Shown piece by piece: positions 1-6,620 of a stretch of 14,215 nt of DNA. A program made the translations under genes and the position numbers. Under the pieces are notes generated by a model. That model searched no databases, was not told the DNA's origin, and was given only the letters and a program-made list of their open reading frames with translations. The stretch lies in NCBI GenBank assembly GCA_045631075.1, contig JAZQUC010000135.1, positions 1 through 14,215 on the forward strand, given 5' to 3'. Source of the stretch: Fimenecus sp045631075. GTDB taxonomy: Bacteria > Bacillota > Clostridia > Oscillospirales > Acutalibacteraceae. Each line of letters begins with the position of its first letter. The first letter of the stretch is position 1.

Positions 1-6
1 TATCGG

Positions 7-96
7 CTGAAGCAGAAGCTGTCGAAAGAATCCGAAACATTGGGAACGATTCAGAAAGAAACCGAAAGAAAGTCTGAAGCTGAAGCAGAAGTACCG
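7..96. repeat. Left inverted terminal repeat (imperfect)
   Basis: Positions 7-96 match the reverse complement of 14068-14157 at 86 of 90 bases without gaps; the differences are at 47, 55, 73 and 94. The repeat begins and ends with the same 12-mer, CTGAAGCAGAAG (7-18 and 80-91). The strand whose 5' end points outward is purine-rich at both ends. Inverted terminal repeats are the replication origins of protein-primed linear genomes, which fits the PolB and terminal-protein candidate here. Only 6 bases lie outside the left copy against 58 outside the right copy, so the left terminus is probably incomplete. Confidence 0.88.
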
Positions 97-118
97 CATC
101 TTTTATCAGGGTAGGGGA

Positions 119-149
119 AAGGCTGTTGTATAATTTGTACAACAGCCTT
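119..149 (-). terminator. Terminator hairpin at the end of the leftward operon
   Basis: A perfect 10-bp stem (GGCTGTTGTA at 121-130 with TACAACAGCC at 138-147, loop of 7) extends to 12 bp with flanking A-T pairs. It lies about 30 bases beyond the stop of the last gene, the amidase. Read on the minus strand the stem is followed by only a short TTT, so the U tract is weak, but the position at the end of a single-direction genome supports termination. Confidence 0.7.
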
Positions 150-181
150 AAAGAGAAGAAAAAACATGAAAAAGTTGAAAG

Positions 182-823
182 CTATTTAATATTATTAACA
201 AGTTTATAATATCCCCAATATAAAGAAGAATTATTTTTCTTTGCTTCTTCAAGTTCTTTAACAAATTTTTTCATATCTGTTATGGGGAAATGTGAATTGT
301 TTAATTCCCATGTAATATCATTTGCTGAAGTTAATTCAGTTCTTAATTTGTTCCAGAATTCATCTTTCCATTTAACATCATCAACCCAATAACGAGGGCA
401 AAGTTTAGCTGTGACATCATAATGTCTTATAACATTTTGCATAGGAATATTATATTTCTGCATTAACTTTTTTGTTAAATCAATCGCATTTTCAATTGTT
501 TTTGCTGTTGGATAAATAGAACCATTTTTAAGATTATCACAAAGTTCAATACCAATACTATTTGTATTTCGACAATGTTTGTGTATATAAATCTTTGCAC
601 CACAATGCCATGCAATATAATCATCAGGAACAGTTTGTGTAACTGAATCATTATCAACAAAATAATGAGCTGAGGATTCTACAACATTATTTGTAAAATA
701 ATTTGCATTTGATTCATCTGAATCACCATCATTTGCAGTATAATGAATAACTATGTATTCAATTTTGTTTCGTTTACTACCATAGTTATTTTTGTTTATA
801 AGTTTTGTTTTAAATGTGTACAT
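182..823 (-). CDS. N-acetylmuramoyl-L-alanine amidase (Amidase_2/PGRP type endolysin)
   Basis: This 213-residue protein should cleave the amide bond between MurNAc and L-alanine in peptidoglycan. The zinc ligands of the T7-lysozyme/PGRP fold are visible: H27 in VIHYTA, H134 in RHYD and C142 in KLCP, with K140 beside the last ligand. SAHYF (52-56), AWHCG (71-75) and IGIEL (90-94) are other family landmarks. No signal peptide or membrane segment is apparent, so release may depend on a holin. Residues 170-213 lie outside the amidase core and are unassigned. Its ATG overlaps the stop of the upstream gene (TAATG at 823), implying translational coupling, and AAGGTGA lies about 6 bases upstream. As last gene of the operon it is the best lysis-endolysin candidate. 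Confidence 0.92.
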   Translation of the reverse strand: MYTFKTKLINKNNYGSKRNKIEYIVIHYTANDGDSDESNANYFTNNVVESSAHYFVDNDSVTQTVPDDYIAWHCGAKIYIHKHCRNTNSIGIELCDNLKNGSIYPTAKTIENAIDLTKKLMQKYNIPMQNVIRHYDVTAKLCPRYWVDDVKWKDEFWNKLRTELTSANDITWELNNSHFPITDMKKFVKELEEAKKNNSSLYWGYYKLVNNIK

Positions 824-1311
824 TATTGGTCACCTTCTTCAGGCCATCCAGCTGTTGGATGATAACTGTCAATAGTTAAAAATAATCTTTCATGGTCACG
901 TTTTGTTGCAAATATATTTTCAACCATATTATTAATTAATTCATTTGATATAGTACCATTAACAAGATTTATTTTATTAAATTTTGTGAAATTAATAGTA
1001 CACTTTTTTGCTTCAATCCTAATATATTTACTAACAAAACCCTTGAATAAAGGTACACATTGAGTCTGTTCATCATCAATAAAAAATTTAGATACCGAAT
1101 TTAAATCATCATGTGTAACATTAGCTTCAAAATCAACATAACCTGTAATTTTAACTTTTAAAATTGCTAATTCATCCTCAACTCTTATTGTATGTGAATC
1201 AAAATCAGTATATTGAGCACCATTACTACATGTTGTATAAAAATAAACATCTTCAACAGGTTCTTCTTTAAAGTAAGCTTCTTTTATAGTACTCGGTTTA
1301 ATAAGTGCCAT
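823..1311 (-). CDS. Unknown protein between spike and amidase genes
   Basis: I do not recognise this 162-residue protein. It is soluble in appearance, with no membrane segment, and alternates short hydrophobic beta-like stretches (DVYFYTTCS, AILKVKITGYVDFEA, CTINFTKF) with polar loops, suggesting a beta-rich fold. The start is a good ATG with GGGG 7 bases upstream, three bases after the spike-like gene ends. It ends by overlapping the amidase start by one base. Its place in the distal structural/lysis block makes a minor virion or vertex component plausible, but this rests on position only. Confidence 0.8.
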   Translation of the reverse strand: MALIKPSTIKEAYFKEEPVEDVYFYTTCSNGAQYTDFDSHTIRVEDELAILKVKITGYVDFEANVTHDDLNSVSKFFIDDEQTQCVPLFKGFVSKYIRIEAKKCTINFTKFNKINLVNGTISNELINNMVENIFATKRDHERLFLTIDSYHPTAGWPEEGDQ

Positions 1312-1314
1312 ACT

Positions 1315-2085
1315 TTAACCCCCTATCAAACGGAAAGAATTATTTTTAGGTATTTTAATTGTTTTTACTTCATTAAAATGAATATCTGTTAATACTTCAT
1401 TAGGCTTCAAAACAAATCTGTTACCACCTAAAACAACACTCATATCAGAATCACCATCATTAGATAAAAGATTGATGTATGAAACAGTATAAAGATATTC
1501 AGCATCAGTATTTGTTTCAATTGCGAACTTTGTACAAGGTATAGGTGCAATAAGGCTTATGTTATGATTCATATTACTTATATCAGAACGCATATTGATA
1601 ACATTATTCATGATAGTTGTAATATAATCTTTTGTTGTTGTTCCTTTTTTAGCTATATCTGAAACATTATCTTTTAGAAGTTCTAATATATTTTTTAAAT
1701 TTCCTGTTGCATCAACCTGACCTGAAAATTCAACTTCTGCAAAATCCTGTCCTATATCAGACATGGCTAAAACTAAAGGATTAAATTCAGATGTGAATGA
1801 AGTGATAATTATATTTGTGTCCTTTATTGAAGGATTATAAATATATACTTCATCATGTCCGTATGCATCAACATATAACTTTGTAGTGCCTGAAGGAATC
1901 TTCATGTCAAAGAAATCTTCTGTCGGCATCATAGATACACCCAGATATAAAGGTGTAGCACCACCATTCGTAATTTTATAATAGTTAGGTCTTGCACCCA
2001 TAAAAGATATAGTCGCTGTTGATTCTGCTTTTATGGTGTATTTATCTTTTGATAAATTAGATATATAATCTTTATTTATAGACAA
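1315..2085 (-). CDS. Putative receptor-binding/spike-like structural protein (TTG start)
   Basis: The protein has two beta-rich regions joined by a helical segment. Numbering from the upstream GTG, residues about 29-98 and 188-257 are rich in alternating hydrophobics and Gly/Asn turns, while about 130-180 has heptad-like hydrophobics typical of a coiled coil. The second beta region (NDGDSDMSVVLGGNRFVLKP onward) resembles carbohydrate-binding or spike domains in general style. The open frame extends to a GTG at 2094, but that GTG directly abuts its AAGGA; the in-frame TTG at 2085 has AAGGAG 8 bases upstream, so I prefer TTG and 256 residues. Tectiviruses carry spike genes in the corresponding late position. 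The role is inferred. Confidence 0.78.
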   Translation of the reverse strand: MSINKDYISNLSKDKYTIKAESTATISFMGARPNYYKITNGGATPLYLGVSMMPTEDFFDMKIPSGTTKLYVDAYGHDEVYIYNPSIKDTNIIITSFTSEFNPLVLAMSDIGQDFAEVEFSGQVDATGNLKNILELLKDNVSDIAKKGTTTKDYITTIMNNVINMRSDISNMNHNISLIAPIPCTKFAIETNTDAEYLYTVSYINLLSNDGDSDMSVVLGGNRFVLKPNEVLTDIHFNEVKTIKIPKNNSFRLIGG

Positions 2086-2097
2086 TGTTTTCACTCC

Positions 2098-2661
2098 TTA
2101 CACAATACTTATATCAAGACTTTTTGTAATGAATACTACAAAAAGAACTATTAATAAAGTCATTATGATAAATTTAAAAATGTTAAATATAATTAACTGT
2201 GTTTTTCCTTTTATGTCATACCATGCATAATCATCCATTGAAGGTATATCTGAATTAACTTCTGTAAGATAATTTTCATCTGTATAATTTAATGGATTAA
2301 TACTACTGTTTATATTGTGACTTTCACGTACTTCATAATGAAGATGTGGGCCTGTTGACCTTCCTGTTGAACCACTTAAACCGATAACATCATTTACATT
2401 AACTGTATCGCCAACCTGAAGGTATTTAAGATTCAAATGTGCATAATAATGAAGTTTACCTGTTCCGTCTTTTATAACAACATAGTTTCCGAATCCGTCT
2501 TTTTCAAATTCAGACCTTGTAACAGTTCCTTTTACATTTGATTTAACTTCAGTATTTAAAGGTAAAGCATAATCAATACCATTATGTGTACTTACTTCAT
2601 TAGTAAAAGGGTCTGTTCTTGTTCCATAATTTGAATTTACTTTATATTCATAAAAATTCAT
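2098..2661 (-). CDS. Membrane-anchored M23 (LytM-type) peptidoglycan endopeptidase
   Basis: A 187-residue protein with a complete M23 metallopeptidase domain at residues about 10-125. Zinc ligands H26 and D30 lie in HNGID, catalytic H75 in HYYAHL, and H106/H108 in GPHLHYE. The family cuts peptide cross-bridges in peptidoglycan. A linker follows, then one hydrophobic helix at about 156-178 and a short tail ending ISIV. There is no N-terminal signal peptide, so the enzyme would be tail-anchored, consistent with a virion internal-membrane protein that opens the wall during entry. The ATG follows the upstream stop immediately, with AGGTG 6-7 bases before it. Its anchor resembles that of the adjacent glucosaminidase. 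Confidence 0.9.
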   Translation of the reverse strand: MNFYEYKVNSNYGTRTDPFTNEVSTHNGIDYALPLNTEVKSNVKGTVTRSEFEKDGFGNYVVIKDGTGKLHYYAHLNLKYLQVGDTVNVNDVIGLSGSTGRSTGPHLHYEVRESHNINSSINPLNYTDENYLTEVNSDIPSMDDYAWYDIKGKTQLIIFNIFKFIIMTLLIVLFVVFITKSLDISIV

Positions 2662-3042
2662 TTAAAGCACCTCGATTCCCAAAGCTTTTAAAATAAAGAA
2701 TATTGCTATAACGGAAAATAATAAAATAGCTAAATATTTTATAATTGTTCCGATAATATTTAAATCTGTGGAATCTGAATCAATATCCTGTAAACCAACC
2801 CCTGTATAACTTTCTTTGTGTGTCGAATTGTTTAAGTTATATTGATTCAGATTATATGTATTAATATGATTCATTAACTTATTTGCATAGGTAGTTGAAT
2901 TTCCAGCATAACCACCATCTTGTAAAGCCTGTGCATAGTCTGAAACAGATGTTGCATTTTGATATAGGTTTTTATATCTGTCAAGCTGTAAAATCTCTGC
3001 ATGGTCAATAATACTGTCATACTGACTATTATATTTTTCCAT
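2662..3042 (-). CDS. C-terminal half of split glucosaminidase with membrane anchor
   Basis: This 126-residue frame starts at ATG 3042 but its beginning is the middle of a glucosaminidase domain: KYNSQYDSIIDHAEIL and YAQALQDGGYAGNSTTYANK are typical of the second half of the FlgJ/glucosaminidase family. The first half is encoded immediately upstream in the +1-offset frame. After a polar linker there is one hydrophobic helix at about 102-118 and the tail GIEVL. The catalytic Glu is absent from this half, so on its own it should not be an active enzyme. A weak GAAGG lies about 9 bases before the ATG, so separate translation cannot be excluded. Confidence 0.75.
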   Translation of the reverse strand: MEKYNSQYDSIIDHAEILQLDRYKNLYQNATSVSDYAQALQDGGYAGNSTTYANKLMNHINTYNLNQYNLNNSTHKESYTGVGLQDIDSDSTDLNIIGTIIKYLAILLFSVIAIFFILKALGIEVL

Positions 3043-3269
3043 GCTGTAAGACCTTCACTATTTCTTACATAAATTTTTTCATCATCTTTACTGAATGATT
3101 TAACACCGAAAAGGTTATTTCCTTTATATGCTAAATAAGATAAACCACCTTCATATTTTCCACTTGATTCTTCTATTATTTGAGCTAAAGTGATACTTGA
3201 CGGAACACCTGTCAAACGTTCTGTTTCTTTAGCCCCTTGAATCATTTCATTTGTAAGTTGTACCGCCAT
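2874..3269 (-). CDS. N-terminal half of split glucosaminidase (frameshifted muramidase)
   Basis: Residues 1-77 are the first half of a glucosaminidase (FlgJ/LytD-like) domain that hydrolyses the glycan strand of peptidoglycan. LAQIIEESSG carries the likely catalytic Glu at residue 34, and NNLFGVK (51-57) is a family hallmark. After W77 the frame runs into 54 residues (from KNIIVSM) that do not resemble the family and are probably not native. The proper continuation lies in the -1 frame from 3042; the junction is a run of five A residues in GGAAAAATA on the minus strand (3034-3038). Adding one A restores a ~202-residue enzyme. The ATG has a good AAGGTG site. The cause could be sequencing error, mutation or programmed frameshifting. 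Confidence 0.75.
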   Translation of the reverse strand: MAVQLTNEMIQGAKETERLTGVPSSITLAQIIEESSGKYEGGLSYLAYKGNNLFGVKSFSKDDEKIYVRNSEGLTAWKNIIVSMTVLLTMQRFYSLTDIKTYIKMQHLFQTMHRLYKMVVMLEIQLPMQIS

Positions 3270-3281
3270 GTATTCACCTTA

Positions 3282-4199
3282 TTAATAAAGCTTTGTTCCG
3301 TCTTTACTCCAAGTACCAGAAGCAGAATCAAAAGAAGCACCGATTGATTTTCCAAGTTCCTGATTTTTCTGTGCAAGTTCCTTCTTTTCAGAATCAGAAG
3401 CACTATGCCATGCTTCAGAATTTGCTTTCATTTGTGAAATAACATCTGAACTATTTGAAGAACCAGAAGAACCAGAAGAACCAGAAGAACTTGATGTTTT
3501 GCTTGAAGTCTTTTTTGAAGTTGAAGCACTTGATTCTTTCACACCGACATTTGTAAGTTCTGCTGTACTTGTATTTGTCTTATTCTTAACAGGAACATCA
3601 TACAAAGAACTTCCATTCTGTGACCATGTTCCTGTACCAGAATCAAATTCAGCACCTAACAAGTTACCAAGTGCAACATTTTCATTATGAAGTCTTTCTT
3701 TTTCTTCATCTGAAGCATTATGCCATGCTTCAGAATTTGCAGACATCTGTTTTATTATTGCTTCTTTTTTTCTTTGTTCTTCAAGGTAAGAATCAGTTGT
3801 TAAACCAACAGAATAATTTTTATTTGATTGAACAACAGGTTCATATTCTTCTTTATTCTGTGCAAAGGCATCATTTATCATCTGTGATACATCTGACATT
3901 GTTTCATTATAAAATTCTTCATTTATATCACTTGTTTCTGTTCTTAACTGTTCAACAACATCATCATAGCTAACTGATTCAGACATTTCAGGATAACCAT
4001 CATAACCCGTAGGAACATATGCATAAGTTGAAGCATATTCTGTGTCCTGTGATTTAGATTTATCTGTAAATAACTTATATAAAGCAAAAGCACCAACACC
4101 ACAAATTGCAATAGTTAATACTTTATTCTTTTTTGTAAAGTCTTTTACATTTTCAAAACCTTCTTCAAAGGTATCACCGATTTTTTCAAAATCTATCAT
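3282..4199 (-). CDS. Membrane-anchored protein with two 53-residue ANSEAWH repeats
   Basis: This 305-residue protein has a short acidic/basic N-terminus, one hydrophobic helix at about 27-44, an acidic helical stalk, and two near-identical repeats at 148-200 and 253-305. Each begins with a QM-x-ANSEAWH motif, continues with an acidic helix containing ALG or ELG, and ends with a GTWS-[QK]-[ND]-G turn and a final LY. They are separated by a Ser/Gly/Lys-rich linker (about 222-252), partly built from 9-base DNA repeats. I recall repeats of this style in Firmicutes phage and cell-wall proteins, where they accompany wall hydrolases. A membrane-tethered cell-wall-binding or virion entry protein is the best inference. 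Its ATG overlaps the preceding stop by one base (TAATG). Confidence 0.85.
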   Translation of the reverse strand: MIDFEKIGDTFEEGFENVKDFTKKNKVLTIAICGVGAFALYKLFTDKSKSQDTEYASTYAYVPTGYDGYPEMSESVSYDDVVEQLRTETSDINEEFYNETMSDVSQMINDAFAQNKEEYEPVVQSNKNYSVGLTTDSYLEEQRKKEAIIKQMSANSEAWHNASDEEKERLHNENVALGNLLGAEFDSGTGTWSQNGSSLYDVPVKNKTNTSTAELTNVGVKESSASTSKKTSSKTSSSSGSSGSSGSSNSSDVISQMKANSEAWHSASDSEKKELAQKNQELGKSIGASFDSASGTWSKDGTKLY

Positions 4200-4489
4200 T
4201 ACGTAACCCCCATTGAATGAATAGCATCAAAGAAGGCATCTGATTCAAAATCAGTCGATTCAACATAATTTCCATCACCAACAAAACCAAATTTTTCAAT
4301 AGGCTGTGTTTTTACATCTTCAAAAGTCGGTTTCTGTGAAGGTGCTGAAACATCTGTAAATAAAAGTACAGGTATGCTGTCAAGTCTTTCTGCTGAACCT
4401 ATACAAAGTCTGAAATCAGGAATTAAAGCTGTTCTGGGCATACAATTGAAAGCATGACGATTAAACATGTTTTTATATTCCATATTCAT
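4199..4489 (-). CDS. Unknown 96-residue late protein
   Basis: I do not recognise this protein. It is soluble in appearance, with an N-terminal basic part (residues 1-35), a hydrophobic IPVLLFTDV stretch at about 39-47 and an acidic C-terminus rich in D, E and F. The length and location among virion genes would suit a minor capsid or cement protein, but no motif shows this. AGAAGGTG lies about 6 bases before the ATG at 4489; a second ATG two codons later is also possible. The stop overlaps the start of the repeat protein by one base, so the two are probably translationally coupled. Confidence 0.78.
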   Translation of the reverse strand: MNMEYKNMFNRHAFNCMPRTALIPDFRLCIGSAERLDSIPVLLFTDVSAPSQKPTFEDVKTQPIEKFGFVGDGNYVESTDFESDAFFDAIHSMGVT

Positions 4490-4502
4490 TTATAACACCT
4501 TC

Positions 4503-4649
4503 TTACCTTCCCTGAAGTGTTTTAATCGCTGAAGTACCACTTGAAGCAATAGCTTTAATAATGTTTACACTTTCATCACCATTACGCAGTACCAGATATA
4601 CAAAAATAAGAATACCGATACCACTAATCCATTCGCTAATATGGTTCAT
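4503..4649 (-). CDS. Small one-helix membrane protein (48 aa)
   Basis: A short frame encoding 48 residues: a short polar N-terminus, one hydrophobic helix at about 8-20 (WISGIGILIFVYLVL) and a polar amphipathic C-terminal half. It is preceded by the strongest ribosome binding site in the window, AAGGAGG 7 bases before the ATG, which argues that it is really translated. It belongs to a run of tiny membrane proteins, as found in tectivirus genomes where such proteins populate the internal virion membrane. The specific role is unknown. Confidence 0.75.
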   Translation of the reverse strand: MNHISEWISGIGILIFVYLVLRNGDESVNIIKAIASSGTSAIKTLQGR

Positions 4650-4661
4650 ATTAAAACCTCC

Positions 4662-4919
4662 TTAAGTATAAATTTTTCCGTTCTGGACATCTCCAGAAAG
4701 TTTATTGTTATTATTGGATTTAACTGTTTCATTACCGATTTTAAATTTATTTATAAGTGATACAGCTTTATCTGAATTAATAATTAACTGACTTGTTAAT
4801 ACTAAAATTAAAAATTTACTTAAAAACTTTTCACCAAATAAAGCTGATATTAAAACACTCATAAATAAAAAAGTGATAATAAAACCAAATGAATTATAAA
4901 AATCTTTTAGTTTATTCAT
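4662..4919 (-). CDS. Small membrane protein, probably two helices (85 aa)
   Basis: The first ~50 residues are strongly hydrophobic and look like two membrane helices (about 10-28 and 34-48), followed by a polar Asn/Lys-rich C-terminal tail of about 35 residues. No family is recognised. The ATG at 4919 overlaps the end of the preceding gene by 8 bases and has no clear ribosome binding site of its own, so translation is probably coupled to the upstream gene. It lies in the cluster of small membrane proteins downstream of the capsid gene; a virion-membrane or lysis role would fit, without direct evidence. Confidence 0.75.
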   Translation of the reverse strand: MNKLKDFYNSFGFIITFLFMSVLISALFGEKFLSKFLILVLTSQLIINSDKAVSLINKFKIGNETVKSNNNNKLSGDVQNGKIYT

Positions 4920-5052
4920 CTTTTAAAAGTGAAGGGAATAATGTAATAAGCCATGTACTGATATATTTTCCACCGAAAAATTCAGATAAAACAACCCATG
5001 CACAAAGGCAACCTAAACCCAGATAAAAAATCTGCTTTGTTTGTTTATCCAT
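4912..5052 (-). CDS. Small hydrophobic protein (46 aa)
   Basis: A 46-residue frame with a short polar N-terminus (MDKQTKQ), a hydrophobic helix at about 8-23 (IFYLGLGCLCAWVVLS) and a second hydrophobic stretch near the C-terminus (TWLITLFPSLL). Its ATG overlaps the previous stop by one base (TAATG at 5052), the same coupling seen in neighbouring genes, and its 3' end overlaps the next gene by 8 bases. This tight packing on both sides is the main support for it. Function unknown; virion membrane component or lysis accessory are possibilities. Confidence 0.7.
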   Translation of the reverse strand: MDKQTKQIFYLGLGCLCAWVVLSEFFGGKYISTWLITLFPSLLKDE

Positions 5053-5204
5053 TAATTCCCATCCCCTTTACTAAAAAATAAATATATCCAAACAATAACA
5101 ATTAAAAATATAAGTAATAAATTATTACTATCTTTTTCAACAGCTTTATCTGTTGCATTTCCTACTGTTGAAATAATTTTTTTCGCTGTGTCAAGTTTGC
5201 TCAC
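5052..5204 (-). CDS. Small one-helix membrane protein with GTG start (50 aa)
   Basis: The 50-residue product has an N-terminal amphipathic segment rich in Lys, Asp and Thr and a strongly hydrophobic helix at about 29-44 (LLLIFLIVIVWIYLFF). The GTG at 5204 is chosen because AGGTGA lies 6 bases upstream, overlapping the end of the holin-like gene. The stop overlaps the next ATG by one base. It is too short for a confident family call; its location suggests a virion-membrane protein. Confidence 0.72.
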   Translation of the reverse strand: MSKLDTAKKIISTVGNATDKAVEKDSNNLLLIFLIVIVWIYLFFSKGDGN

Positions 5205-5206
5205 AA

Positions 5207-5368
5207 TTAATCACCTGACTTCAGAAGTGTATTAATCACATTCTTTAAGCTGTTAAGTGCATCTGTATTTTCTTTTACTATCTTTGTATTATGAACCATC
5301 ATATATACACACATAGCAATAGGAAAACCTATATTTGAAATCAAATTAACTACTTCTGTATAATCCAT
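5207..5368 (-). CDS. Holin-like protein, BhlA/UviB/YvrJ type (53 aa)
   Basis: The product starts with a hydrophobic segment containing ISNIGFPIAMCVYMMV (residues 10-25), closely matching the NxGFPIAxxxYLL pattern that I know from BhlA/UviB bacteriocin-associated holin-like proteins and YvrJ proteins of Bacillus. A polar amphipathic helix follows (about 27-50), as in that family. Holins of this kind would permeabilise the cytoplasmic membrane and let the amidase reach the wall. AGGGGTG lies about 8 bases before the ATG, which also overlaps the upstream stop (TAATG). Alternatively it is simply another virion-membrane peptide; lysis activity is inferred from sequence resemblance. Confidence 0.75.
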   Translation of the reverse strand: MDYTEVVNLISNIGFPIAMCVYMMVHNTKIVKENTDALNSLKNVINTLLKSGD

Positions 5369-5577
5369 TACTTAAGCACCCCTAACACAACAACAATAAC
5401 CAGAAGTGCAATTACACCAAGAAAAATATTATTCTTCTGCTTAGGATTAACCTTTGCTTTTACACTTGCTTTTTCGTTTTCTGCAAGTGCCTTTTTGTCA
5501 TCTGCTTCAGGAATTGTATTTGTTCTTGTATTAGTAAAACCCTGATTCGGATAAAGGTCATTAAAATAGAAATCCAT
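5368..5577 (-). CDS. Tail-anchored small membrane protein (69 aa)
   Basis: The first ~48 residues are polar, starting with an aromatic stretch (MDFYFNDLYPNQ) and continuing as a Lys/Glu/Ala-rich helix. Residues about 50-68 form one hydrophobic helix (IFLGVIALLVIVVVLGVL) ending one residue before the C-terminus. This tail-anchored layout, immediately downstream of the capsid gene, suits a protein that links the internal membrane to the capsid shell in double-jelly-roll phages. AAAGGAG lies about 9 bases before the ATG. The gene is separated from the capsid gene by a strong hairpin, which may reduce or stabilise its mRNA relative to the capsid message. Confidence 0.8.
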   Translation of the reverse strand: MDFYFNDLYPNQGFTNTRTNTIPEADDKKALAENEKASVKAKVNPKQKNNIFLGVIALLVIVVVLGVLK

Positions 5578-5597
5578 TGTTTTAACTCCTTTCTATA

Positions 5598-5641
5598 TTT
5601 CAAGACAATTAAGGGAAAATTCCCTTAACGAAGTCTTGAAA
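5598..5641 (-). promoter_or_regulatory. Two-part hairpin spanning the capsid-gene stop codon
   Basis: Inner arms TTAAGGGAA (5609-5617) and TTCCCTTAA (5620-5628) and outer arms TTTCAAGAC (5598-5606) and GTCTTGAAA (5633-5641) are both perfect 9-bp pairings separated by a small internal loop. The capsid stop (5625-5627) lies inside. There is no U tract on the minus strand, so this looks like an mRNA-stabilising or processing element, or a weak terminator, rather than a standard rho-independent terminator. Confidence 0.65.
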
Positions 5642-6620
5642 GGTTTTCCTGAATGGTAGTTACCTTACAACCTTCAGAAGTTGTAAAACGTACCCAGAAC
5701 TCAGAAAGACGTTCTGTATCGATAAAGTCACGTGAACCACCATAACCAGAGAAGCCCGCATAACCTGACATATCGAACACATACATACCCTTAGGAAATT
5801 CAAAACCGAAGTCGGATGTATTCTTGAAACGAAGCATCTTTGCATCAATGGAAATAGGTGTATCTGCTGTGTTATAAATAAGTTCAATATTAGTATCAAG
5901 GTCAATTCCGTTACCTTCATCATCTGTTACGAAGAATACAAGCTTACGATAAATAGTACCAACATCAAGCTTAATTACATGTTCACCGCTTCCGCTAATT
6001 GTTTCTGTTCTGCTCTTTGTAAGCTTGATAACAGAAAGGTCAGGGAATGCATCTGTGTAATTAGGAATAGTCCATGTCTGAAGCATAGGTGTAATCTTAC
6101 AAGAAACAAATGCTGAACCTGTAACAATCTTTGTACAATCTGTTGCAAGGTCAACAGAAAGAGTTACCTGTGTCGATTCATTCTGAAGAAGAATAAGAGA
6201 AGAAGCATCTCTCTGGTTAAGTGTGTTTTCAAGTTCAATCATGAAGGAATAACAACCATTCGCATCAGTTCCTGAAGTTGCAAGCTTCTTTGTTTCATTC
6301 ATACGAACCATGTTAAGAAGGTACAAGTCACGACCATTGATAACGAAAGGCTCAAAACCATTATTAAGGGAAAGTGAAATTCGTCTGATAATTTCATAAG
6401 GCTTAAGTTCGCTTGTAAATGTCTTACTTACTGCATTATCAAGCTTTACATCAACCTTAACGAATGTCTTACCGAGAAGACGTGCTTTAGGATAATTAAA
6501 CTGCACCGATTCTCCAAGATTAGTAAGTGTCTTTGAAGGAAGCATGTGCAAATTCTGTCTTGTAGCTGCTGCAAAGTTCTGTGCTCTCTGTGCAGCCGAA
6601 ATCTGTTTTACATCTGCCAT
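5625..6620 (-). CDS. Major capsid protein candidate (double jelly-roll type)
   Basis: At 331 residues this is close to known tectivirus capsid proteins (roughly 350-400). It is rich in alternating hydrophobic beta-strand stretches throughout (FVKVDVKLD, IIRRISLSLN, SFMIELENT, QVTLSVDLA, RKLVFFVTD, FWVRFTTSE), has no membrane helix, and has an N-terminal Ala/Gln-rich helical segment, all compatible with a capsid jelly-roll protein. Its codon use is the least AT-biased in the late region, as expected of a highly expressed gene, and AAAGGAG lies 9 bases before the ATG. It sits downstream of the packaging ATPase, as in tectiviruses. The fold is inferred from size, composition and context; no single diagnostic motif exists. 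Confidence 0.85.
   Translation of the reverse strand: MADVKQISAAQRAQNFAAATRQNLHMLPSKTLTNLGESVQFNYPKARLLGKTFVKVDVKLDNAVSKTFTSELKPYEIIRRISLSLNNGFEPFVINGRDLYLLNMVRMNETKKLATSGTDANGCYSFMIELENTLNQRDASSLILLQNESTQVTLSVDLATDCTKIVTGSAFVSCKITPMLQTWTIPNYTDAFPDLSVIKLTKSRTETISGSGEHVIKLDVGTIYRKLVFFVTDDEGNGIDLDTNIELIYNTADTPISIDAKMLRFKNTSDFGFEFPKGMYVFDMSGYAGFSGYGGSRDFIDTERLSEFWVRFTTSEGCKVTTIQENLSRLR

Noticed and set aside
4..114. Open plus-strand frame in the left repeat ending at a TAG
   Set aside because: Purine-rich repeat DNA is open in several frames; there is no start codon in the window and all real genes are on the other strand.
3457..3489. Short GAAGAACCA tandem repeats, considered as a CRISPR or satellite array
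   Set aside because: They are 9-base codon repeats encoding the Ser-Ser-Gly linker of the repeat protein.
3620..3973. 117-residue plus-strand frame
   Set aside because: Antisense to the Ser/Glu-rich repeat protein, with His/Leu/Gln-rich unnatural composition and no ribosome site.
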